Assembly: GCA_034422115.1 (NCBI GenBank)
Contig: DAOUJW010000019.1
Span: forward strand, 10,847 to 74,846
Length of the DNA: 64,000 bases
From: DAOUJW01 sp034422115
Lineage (GTDB): Bacteria; Chloroflexota; Dehalococcoidia; Lucifugimonadales; UBA2985
Direction of reading: 5' to 3'
This document shows positions 50,589 to 59,300 of this stretch, piece by piece. The notes beneath the pieces were generated by a model. That model ran no database searches and was not told where the DNA came from. It saw nothing but the letters and a program-made list of their open reading frames with translations. The number at the start of each line of letters is the position of its first letter. Position 1 is the stretch's first letter. The translations under genes were made by a program, and so were the position numbers.

Positions 50589-50671
50589 TGTCACAGAAGG
50601 ACTCCACGACGGACCAGAGTGCTGGGCACGTGCCCCCTTGCGGTCTCAAGTGGAGTAGAGCTTCTGTGACA
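50589..50671. repeat. Inverted repeat 2 of the structured region
   Basis: TGTCACAGAAG (50589-50599) pairs with CTTCTGTGACA (50661-50671). ACTCCAC with GTGGAGT extends the stem inward, and the loop contains the perfect palindrome GGGCACGTGCCC (50624-50635). Confidence 0.75.
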
Positions 50672-50732
50672 AGTTGCCCCTAACCCAGCCTCAAGGGGGT
50701 CTCCTATGCGTCTTGACTCAACCCTTTCAACC

Positions 50733-50790
50733 TAGCCAGGGTCCCTTCCTTCATAGTCAGCGCGGGGACCCTAGGCTCCGCGCTGACTAT
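50733..50790. repeat. Inverted repeat 3 with a possible pseudoknot
   Basis: ATAGTCAGCGCGG (50753-50765) and CCGCGCTGACTAT (50778-50790) are a perfect 13-bp stem. The loop GGACCCTAGGCT is complementary to the upstream segment AGCC-AGGGTCC (50733-50745), so the transcript could form a pseudoknot or an alternative hairpin. Confidence 0.75.
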
Positions 50791-50794
50791 CTTC

Positions 50795-50863
50795 ATAAGT
50801 GGGATGCCGAGTTGGGCGTGTGGTCGCGTTTTTGGTGCAACTCCAAAACATCCCACCACTTAT
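50795..50863. repeat. Inverted repeat 4, overlapping the promoter
   Basis: ATAAGTGG...GATG pairs with CATC...CCACTTAT, and GAGTTG with CAACTC forms an inner stem. The right end reaches the first base of the -35 box of the promoter at 50863. Confidence 0.65.
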
Positions 50864-50891
50864 TGACACACAAGACTCGTAGGCGTATGCT
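50863..50891 (+). promoter_or_regulatory. Sigma-70-type promoter for the small plus-strand operon
   Basis: TTGACA (50863-50868) and TATGCT (50886-50891) are separated by 17 bp. The ATG of the first gene is 31 bp further on. Confidence 0.6.
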
Positions 50892-50922
50892 CTTGACATC
50901 CTAGCCAAGGAGAGTCCGCACT

Positions 50923-51144
50923 ATGAGTCAATCACGATGGACTGACAACCCCTTTCGACGGCCCGACCTCACCCCTGAGCAGCTTGAATGGATCAAGAAA
51001 CGGAATGAAGCTACTCGTATCTTCCAAGAAACCGGCGATGATACTATGGCTATTGAGATAGGGCTGTTTGCTACCGAAGAAAAAGAAGGCGAAGAAACGT
51101 CACAGGACGAGTCCAAAACTTTTACGGAAGGAGATAGGGTATGA
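50923..51144 (+). CDS. Small hypothetical protein
   Basis: This 73-residue acidic protein is not recognised: it opens SQSRWTDNPFRRPDLTPEQL and ends in a Glu/Asp-rich tail. The leader CCTAGCCAAGGAGAG supplies the ribosome site (GGAGAG). Its stop overlaps the next ATG by four bases, so the two genes are coupled. Confidence 0.6.
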   Translation: MSQSRWTDNPFRRPDLTPEQLEWIKKRNEATRIFQETGDDTMAIEIGLFATEEKEGEETSQDESKTFTEGDRV

Positions 51145-51380
51145 CTTTCCCTGATACATATACAACCCTTAAAGACCTGTCACCTTCTCAAGACTTAACT
51201 ACATTCTCGGCTGTACTGATTCTTGCACTAAAAGAGCGCTGCGAGACGACCGAGGTACAGGAATTGCTGGAGCGTATGTGTCAGCTACTAGATCCTTACG
51301 CATCTCTTCCAGACTTCCCAAAATCAGGGATAGTTGTACGAAACTATATCCATCGTCTCCAAAAGAAGTTCTTTGCTTAA
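51141..51380 (+). CDS. Small hypothetical protein, coupled to the preceding gene
   Basis: This 79-residue protein is probably all-helical (LTTFSAVLILALKERCETTE, then VQELLERMCQLLDPY, NYIHRLQKKFFA). GGAG lies six bases before the ATG, inside the upstream gene. No family is recognised. Confidence 0.6.
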   Translation: MTFPDTYTTLKDLSPSQDLTTFSAVLILALKERCETTEVQELLERMCQLLDPYASLPDFPKSGIVVRNYIHRLQKKFFA

Positions 51381-51538
51381 CAAGACTTACGAACCGCTCC
51401 ATATCATCCTCCACTTATACATCGAACAACTGCTGGCAGATCTTATAGAGTCACTTCAATCACCCAGCGCCTAACACCTTGACAGGACTGCGCTCTAAGG
51501 TCTACTCTCGGAGTACCCTAGCCAAGAGGAGACTGACG

Positions 51539-51778
51539 ATGATAGAATTTCAGAATCCTATCGGTATAATCGACGATGTACAACTCCATCCTCATACCCT
51601 ACTACCCGACCGCTTTGTCCTACGAGTTTCTTGGACCAACAAACAAATGGAACTAGAAGAGGGTCATCCAAAACTTCTTGAATACTCCGGGGAGCATCCG
51701 GAGTCTCAGATCCTTCTTCTGGACGAAGATGATCTTGCGAGCCTGATACGAATTCTAAACACTGCTCCTCTGCAATAA
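51539..51778 (+). CDS. Small hypothetical protein
   Basis: This 79-residue protein is not recognised: beta strands (NPIGIIDDVQLHPHTLLPD, RFVLRVSWTNKQMEL) precede an acidic C-terminal helix (LLLDEDDLASLIRILN). AGAGGAGA precedes the ATG within the repeated leader CCTAGCCAAG. TTGACA (51479-51484) with TACTCT 18 bp later is a possible promoter. Confidence 0.55.
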   Translation: MIEFQNPIGIIDDVQLHPHTLLPDRFVLRVSWTNKQMELEEGHPKLLEYSGEHPESQILLLDEDDLASLIRILNTAPLQ

Positions 51779-51873
51779 CTACTTCACTCATTTCCTTCCT
51801 CCCTTCCCCGGCGAATGTAAAATCGCCGTGGGTAAAATAGTTAGTAAGCCCCTTAGGAAACCTCTGGGCAGGT

Positions 51874-51948
51874 GGTATTCCCTGTGTGTTGGCAATGGCA
51901 ACTCCTGAAGTGAACCCCGCCTCTTGCCCGCTCATGGTGAGCGGTAAA
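51874..51948. repeat. MITE-family element, truncated copy, within a repeat mosaic
   Basis: It starts GGTATTCCCTGTGTGTTGGC and runs through CTGAAGTGAACCCCGCCTCT to GCCCGCTCATGGTGAGCGG, very close to the 42027 copy. A family B palindrome follows at about 51966-52015. The whole 51779-52575 gap is made of such repeats and shows no gene. Confidence 0.7.
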
Positions 51949-52085
51949 CGCGCGCCGCGCCGACCGTCATTCCTGCGAAGCCTGCCCCGTACTCCGATAC
52001 GGGGGCAGGAATCCAGGAGGGGCGGGGCACTCACTCCCGCGCCCGGAGACCGCATTGCGTAGCCCGTGGCCAGGCCCCGTGGGAG

Positions 52086-52196
52086 TGTCATTCTGAGCCG
52101 AAGGCGAAGAACCCAGGGACGTCCACCAAATACATCGCAGCCTTGCGGACTGAGACCTTGGATTCTTCACTCCGCGTAGCTCCGTTCAGAATGACA
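52086..52196. repeat. Inverted repeat element, family C, second copy
   Basis: It starts TGTCATTCTGAGCC and ends TCCGTTCAGAATGACA. Size and ends match the 1923-2031 copy, with a divergent centre. Confidence 0.8.
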
Positions 52197-52204
52197 CCTT
52201 GACA

Positions 52205-52460
52205 ACCATTCCTGCGGAGGCAGGAATCCAGGAAGGGTGGGACGTGGATTCCCGTTTGCACGGGAATGACGAGAAACGCGATCCGCTCCGTTCAGAATGA
52301 CAGCCTAGCCGACCATTCCTGCGGAGGCAGGAATCCAGGACGGGGTGGGACGTGGATTCCCGTTTGCACGGGAATGACGAGAAACGCGATCCGCTCCGTT
52401 CAGAATGACAGCCTAGCCGACCATTCCTCCGTAGGCAGGAATCCAGTAGGGGCGGGGAGT
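52205..52460. repeat. Tandem 107-108 bp repeats
   Basis: Two nearly identical units (52205-52311 and 52312-52419) are followed by the first part of a third (52420-52460). Each starts ACCATTCCTGCGGAGGCAGG, contains GGATTCCCGTTTGCACGGGA and ends GTTCAGAATGACAGCCTAGC, so each unit fuses family B palindromes with one end of family C. Confidence 0.85.
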
Positions 52461-52575
52461 GGACTCCCGCCCCCGTATCAGGTACGGGGCATGCTTCGCG
52501 GGAGTGGACTGGACTTGTTCAGAATATTTCCAGGGCCGCAGCCCTGACCTCGTCCCAATGGCGGTGGTCTATGGG

Positions 52576-53061
52576 CTACTCGGACTCGGGCCGGTTCATC
52601 GCATCATAGTTGGCGATAACCGTGGAAGAGAAGGACTCGAAACCCTGCATCTCGTCCTCGCTGACCCCCTCCGTGAGCCTGGCGACAAACATATTGACGC
52701 TCTCGCGGACCTGCTGCGCAAGCTCCTCCCCCTCGTTTGACAGGCGGAGCATGACGATACGCCGGTCCGTGCGCAGGCGCCGTCTCCGCAGCAGGCCCTT
52801 GTCAACCAGCGTGGTAACGACGCGGCTAACGCGGGAAGCATCGACAGGCAGGTGGCTCGCCAGCTCGGTAGCCGTGGTCTCTCTCTCTCGGTCCAGGCAG
52901 AACCACAGACAGTCGAACTCCACGGTGGTGAGATCGTAGGGCGCCAGCACCTTCGCCAACGCCTTATCGACCACACCCGCCAGGGCGATTATGCTCGCCA
53001 GCGGGTTCGCCCCTTGGTTCAAGGCCGACTGGTCAGCGTCGCCCTGGGATATTGAGTCCAT
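52576..53061 (-). CDS. MarR-family transcriptional regulator
   Basis: This 161-residue protein has the MarR winged-helix fold. Dimerisation helices lie at the ends, with LTTVEFDCLWFCLDRE and ATELASHLPVDASRVSRVVT as recognition helix. KGLLRRRRLRTDRRIVMLRL is the wing with the conserved D-R motif, and LSNEGEELAQQV follows. The ATG at 53061 fits the family length; the longer frame adds an unrelated N-terminus. It is transcribed away from the giant surface protein gene. Two matching palindromes in the shared upstream region suggest that it represses itself and that gene. Confidence 0.9.
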   Translation of the reverse strand: MDSISQGDADQSALNQGANPLASIIALAGVVDKALAKVLAPYDLTTVEFDCLWFCLDRERETTATELASHLPVDASRVSRVVTTLVDKGLLRRRRLRTDRRIVMLRLSNEGEELAQQVRESVNMFVARLTEGVSEDEMQGFESFSSTVIANYDAMNRPESE

Positions 53062-53127
53062 TCTCTTGCAGGTTCCTCTCCCTTGACTCTTGCTTGTGAC
53101 AACCAGAGTATACCACATGCATCATTT

Positions 53128-53158
53128 ATTGTCTAGCACAATAATTGTAGATAACAAT
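53128..53158. promoter_or_regulatory. Twin MarR-type operators
   Basis: ATTGT-CTAGC-ACAAT (53128-53142) and ATTGT-AGATA-ACAAT (53144-53158) have identical perfect arms and spacing, with centres 16 bp apart. They lie just upstream of the MarR gene and of the promoter for the divergent surface protein gene. Confidence 0.7.
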
Positions 53159-53180
53159 AGAACTATTCTAAAAATATGTA

Positions 53181-53209
53181 TTGACAACTTTTGCAGGATA
53201 GTATATTGT
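53181..53209 (+). promoter_or_regulatory. Promoter for the giant surface protein gene
   Basis: TTGACA (53181-53186) is followed after 17 bp by TATTGT (53204-53209). The start codon is about 185 bp downstream, leaving a long 5' leader with no evident ORF. Confidence 0.55.
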
Positions 53210-53393
53210 CTGCCACAGCCTTTGTGGTGCGCATACTATGAAAGAGGATTTAAGCCTGACAATGCAGAGACAGCAACAACCTTGCCGGGCCAGAGAAACG
53301 CCGGGCCGGCGCTGCTGCGACTTCACACAGCGGGGTCGCAGATGGCAGCAGGAGGGGGATGGATAGCACATCGAATTGTGGAGGCCCGGTCTC

Positions 53394-56300
53394 ATGAAGG
53401 GCCGGGCCTCCCACGGACAAAGCTCCGATGCGCCCGACTCTCACCTCGAAAACGCACCAGGAGCAACCGCCAGTACACTCTACACCTTCCGTAGGGTGTC
53501 TTCAAGGCTTCGTCTCCTTTCGACCCTGGCCCTGCCGGCCCTGGCCGTGGCCCTCATGTGGCTGTACTTCGCCGATACGGCCCAGACCGCTTCCCAGCCC
53601 CAGATTACCCCCGGCTCCGCCATCGCCAGCAGCCCCGCCAGCGGCGACACCCACACCGACGGCGAGACCGTAACAGTCCAGGAGCCTACGCCCGAGCCCA
53701 CACCTGAGCCTAAGCCTGAGCCTGCACCAGAACCCACGCCAACGCCCACTCCCACACCTGAGCCTGCACCCGAACCCACGCCGACGCCCACTCCCACGCC
53801 TGAGCCTGCACCCGAACCCACGCCAACGCCTACTCCCACGCCTGAGCCTGCACCCGAACCCACGCCAACCCCTACTCCCACACCTGAGCCTGCACCCGAA
53901 CCCACACCGACGCCCACTCCCACGCCTGAGACTGCACCAGAACCCACGCCGACGCCTACGCCCACGCCTGAGACTGCACCAGAACCCACGCCAACGCCTA
54001 CGCCCACGCCTGAGACTGCACCAGAACCCACGCCAACGCCTACGCCCACGCCTGAGACTGCACCAGAACCCACGCCAACGCCTACTCCCACGCCTGAGCC
54101 TGCACCAGAACCCACGCCAACGCCTACTCCCACGCCTGAGACTGCACCGGAACCCACGCCAACGCCCACTCCCACGCCTGAGCCTGCACCCGAACCCACA
54201 CCGACGCCTACTCCCACGCCTGAGCCTGCACCCGAACCCACACCGACGCCTACTCCCACGCCTGAGCCTGCACCCGAACCCACACCAACGCCCACTCCCA
54301 CGCCGGAGTCGCAGACGGAGACCAAGTCCGAACCCGAGCCTGAATCTCAGCCGCAGATCACATCCGAGCCCGAGCCTGAACCCGTACCTGCAGCGGAGCC
54401 GCAGCCCAAATCCGAGGCTCAACAGCAGCGGGTCAGTCTGCCCCAGCCCGCCGCGCCGACCCTGACGCGCGTCCGGTTCGACGCGCCGTCCAAACCGGCC
54501 CTGGACGTGTCCTGGACGGCGCCGGCAGCCGGTGGCGTGACGATTACCGGCTACCAGGTGCGGCACCAAAAGAATGGCGACTCCGCGTGGACGACCAGCA
54601 CGGCGCTATCACGGGAGACGACCAGCCACCGCCTGTCGGACCTGGAGGCCGGGGCCACGTACCAGGTCCAGGTGCGGGTGCAGTTCAATCGCCTTGCCGG
54701 CGGCGTCTCGCAGCCGGGCACAGGCCCCTGGTCGGACTCCGGCGAGGGAAAGGCCAACAGTCCGCCCAAGAACACCAGGAAAATCTTCGTGAACACCGAC
54801 TATCCGTGGCGCTCTCCCCATGCCTTCTATCTAGCCGACATCTTCGAAGACGACGACGAGGACACGCTCGTCTATAAGGCCTCCGCGCAATATCCCGGCA
54901 TCCTCCGGATCATCGTTGACGAATCCACCGGCGAGGGAACGGGGGAATTTCTCAACCCGGCGGGATCCCAATTCATCTACGAGGCGCGGGACCTCTACGG
55001 GGGCCACATCTCCCTCACCGCCGAGATCGCCGGCACGGCCAACGAGACCCGCGAAGTACCCGAGAACTCCCCGGAGGGGACCAACGTGGGATCTCCCGTC
55101 AAGGGGGTCCCGTACGGGGAGGAGACCCTCACCCACACGCTGACGGGGGAGGCGTCCGGAGCCTTCGAGATAGACGCCTCCACCGGGCAGATCACCGTCA
55201 AGACCGGCGCGACGCTGGACTACGAGACCAAGAGCTCCTACGCGGGGAAGGTCACCTGGACGGTGCAGGGGCAGACGGCCACGGCCAACCTCACCATCAA
55301 AGTCACGGACATCGGGGCGAGCAAGCCAGCCGCGCCCACGCTGACCCGCACCCGGTTCGACGAGCAGTCGAACCCGGCGCTGGACGTGGCGTGGACGGCG
55401 CCCGCCGTCTCGGACGGCCTGACCATCGCCGGCTACGAGCTGCGGTATCGCAAGAAGGGGGCTACCGAGTGGACCAAGCCAATCGCCAGCGCCCTCCAAA
55501 GTGACGGCACGCTCGTCCCCGCGCTGTCGGCGACAACCACCAGCTACAACCTGCCGGGCCTGGAGGCCGGGGCCACCTACCAGGCGCAGGTCCGGGCGCT
55601 GACCAACGTGGAAGCCCCGAGCGCCTGGTCCGACACAGGGGAGGGCCAGGCCAACAGGCCGCCGAGCCTCACCGGGCAGATTAACAGCGTCAGCCAGCCA
55701 TGGGGCGTTGAGGGAATCACCCCCGATTTCACCGACCACGCCAGTGACCCCGATGGCGATATGGTAAAGCTCTTCGCCAGATCCCAATATCCGGGCATCG
55801 TCAAGCCACGGGCGGATTTCGGCAAGGTGCGGTATAACGTCCTCAATCCGGCAGCCTCTATCATCACCTATGGCGCCAGGGATGGATACGGTGGGGAGGC
55901 GTCGCTCAAATTCACGGTTACCGGCACCGCGGACGTGACCCGCAGCATAGCGGAGAACTCCCCGGCGGGGACCAACGTGGGGAAGCCGGTGGCGGGCACT
56001 CCATACGGGGAGGAGACCCTAACCCACACGCTGACTGGGGAGGCGGCCACCTCCGGCGCTTTCGAGATCGACGCGTCCACGGGACAGATCACCGTGAAGA
56101 GCGGCGCAACGCTGGACTACGAGACCAAGAGCTCCTACACCGGCACGGTCACGTGGACGGTGCAGGGGCAAACGGCCACCGCCAACCTCACCATCAACGT
56201 CACGGACCTGGAGGCGGTCATGCCCTCCGCGCCTACGCTGACCCGCACCCGGTTCGACGAGGAATCGAATCCGGCCCTGGACGTGGCGTGGACGGCCGCG

Positions 56301-59300
56301 GCGGCCAACGGCCTGACGATCACGGGCTACGAGTTCAGACACCGCAAGAAGGGCGCCACCGAGTGGACGCACCGCGCCAGCGCCCTCATGAGTGACGGCA
56401 CACTCGTCCCCGCACTGTCGGCGACAACCACCAGCCTCAACCTGCCGAACCTGGAGGCCGGGGCCACCTACGAGGCCCAGGTGCGGGCCGTAACCAGCGA
56501 AGAGGGCAAAGGGCCCTGGTCTGATTCCGGCGAGGGAGCGGCCAACAACCCGCCGAAGACTACCAGCGTAGCCCTCAAAGACGCCCCGCTTACCTGGGGC
56601 CAGGAGGCGGGGGGAGGCAACGAGTACACCAAGTACTTTACCGACGAAGATGACGACACGCTGACGTGGTCGATCAGCTCACAATACCCGGGCATCATCG
56701 CGGTTTGGATAAGTATCGGCCAGGTGCGTGTGCGGGCCGACAACCCGGCGGCCTCGACCATCACCTACGGCGCCAGCGACGCCTACGGCGGGTACATCTC
56801 GCGCACCTTCACGGTCACCGGCGTAGCCAACGTGACCCGCAGCATAGCGGAGAACTCCCCGGCGGGGACCAACGTGGGCAGCGCGGTGGCGGGCACTCCA
56901 TACGGGGAGGAGACCTTAACCCACACGCTGACGGGAGAGGCTGCCACCTCCGGCGCTTTCGAGATCGACGCGTCCACCGGGCAGATCACCGTCAAGACCG
57001 GCGCGACGCTGGACTACGAGACCAAGAGCTCCTACACCGGCACGGTCACGTGGACGGTGCAGGGGCAGACGGCCACCGCCAGCCTCACCATAAACGTGAC
57101 GGACGTGGAGGCGGGAAAGCCTGCCGCGCCGACGCTGACCCGCACCCGGTTCAACGAAGAGTCTAACCCGGCGCTGGACGTGGCGTGGACGGCTGCGGCG
57201 GCCAACGGCGCCACTATCACGGGCTACGAGGCGCGGTACCGCAAGAAGGGGGACACGAACTGGACGACCTATTACCACGCCCAGGACTCCAATGGCAATC
57301 AAATCAGCGCTCTGCCGGTGACGACGCTGAAAGCCTACATGCCGGACCTGGAAGCCGGGGCCATCTACGAGGCGCAGGCGCGGGCGCTGACCAGCGTGGA
57401 GGGCCCGGGCCCCTGGTCGGACTCCGGCGAGGGAAGGGCCAACAGGCCACCGCAGAAGACCAGCGTGTTGCTCGCAAACCTAGACATGGGCTGGGGCGGT
57501 TATGGACGGGCAGCCGCAGAAAACACCAGATTCTTCACCGACCCAGACGGCGACGCCCTGATTTACGCGGCGACCTCGCAGTATCCGGGCATCATCAAGG
57601 CATGGACGGAGGACGCCGGAGAAGGCGTCTGGGAGTTGTGGGTCCAGGCCATCAATCCGGCCGCCTCGGTCATCACGTACGGCGCCCGCGACCCCTACGG
57701 GGGATATGCTTTCCGGACCGTCACGACCACCGCCGCGGGCAACGTTACCCGCGAAGTACCCGAGAACTCCCCGGCGGGGACCAACGTGGGCCTGCCCGTG
57801 GCTGGCACGCCCTACGGGGAGGAAACCCTCACCCACACACTGACGGGAGAGGCTGCCACCTCCGGCGCTTTCGAGATCGACGCGTCCACCGGTCAGATCA
57901 CCGTCAAGACCGGCGCGACGCTGGACTACGAGACCAAGAAGTCCTACACCGGCGCGGTCACCTGGACGGTGCAGGGCCAGACGGCCACGGCCAACCTCAC
58001 CATCAACCTCACGGACGTGGCGGTGGGCATGTACAGCCCGAAACTGGCGCGGACCCGGTTCGACGCGCAGTCGAACCCGGCGCTGGACGTGTCGTGGTCG
58101 ACGGCCCCGGGCGTCGCCGGCGTGACCCTCACCGGCTACGAGATGCGGTACCGCAAGAAGGACGCCGCCGAGTGGACCAACTACTCCCACACCCCCGAGG
58201 GCGCGAGCGAGGCGACCAGCGCGCTTCCCACGGCAACGACCAGCGTCAACCTGCCGGACCTGGAGGCCGGGGCCGTCTACGAGGCCCAGGTGCGTGCCCT
58301 GACCAGGGAGGAGGCCCCGGGCCCCTGGTCGCTCACCGGGCAAGGCCGGGCCAACAGGCCGCCCGCCGCCAAGGCGGAACAGCTTTCTGATAGCACATTA
58401 AAAAACGGCAAAGCTCATGAGTATCAACCGAGGCGGTATCTCGGAGACGCCGACAGGGATGAGCTGACCTTCACGGCAAGCTCGGAGTATCCGGGCGTCA
58501 TCGAGGCATGGGTGGCGGACGGCAGCGCGTTCGTCAAGCCCGTCAACCCCGGCTCGGCCAAGGTAACCTTCGCCGCCGCCGACGCGTACGGGGGGTACGC
58601 CTCCCGCACCTTCACTGTTACCGGCGTAGCCGCCAAAGAGAAGCGGAGGGTGGCGGAGAACTCCCCGGCGGGCACGGTTGTGGGTGAACCGGTGACGGGT
58701 ATCCCGTACGGAGGCGTAGCGCTGGCCTACACGCTGACGGGGGATGTGACGAGCGCATTCGAGATCGACTCGACGACGGGGCAGATCACGGTGAAGAGCG
58801 GCGCGACGCTGGACCACGAGACCAAGAGCTCCTACACCGGGGCGGTCACGTGGACGGTGCAGGAGCAGACGGCCACGGTCAGCCTCACCATCAAAGTGAC
58901 GGACGTGGAGGCGGGAAAGCCCGCCGCACCGACGCTGACCCGCACGGAGTTTGACAAGCCCTCGAACCCGGCCCTGGACGTGGCGTGGACGGCGGCGGCG
59001 GCCAACGGCCTGACCATCACCGGCTACGAGATCAGACACCGCAAGAAGGGCGCCGAGTGGACCGCCTACACCTACACCCCCCAGGGCGCGAGCGAGGCGA
59101 CCAGCGTCCTGCCCGCGGCGACGACCACCATCAACCTGCCGGGCCTGGAGGCAGGGGCCATCTACCAGGCCCAGGTGCGGGCGGTGACCAGCGAGGAGGG
59201 CGAGGGCCCCTGGTCGGACACCGGGAAGGGCCGGGCCAACAGCCCGCCAACCGCCACAGCGGAATCGATTCCTGATCTCACATTGGAAAACGGCGAAGCT

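Noticed and set aside
50400..50922. Integron attC sites
   Set aside because: The hairpins lack the RYYYAAC/GTTRRRY core sites and no integron integrase is nearby.
51558..52091. A 177-residue minus-strand gene
   Set aside because: It spans repeat elements and lies antisense to a small gene with a good ribosome site. Its product has no recognisable domain.
52205..52460. CRISPR array
   Set aside because: The units are 107-108 bp, contiguous and nearly identical with no unique spacers, and no cas genes are present.
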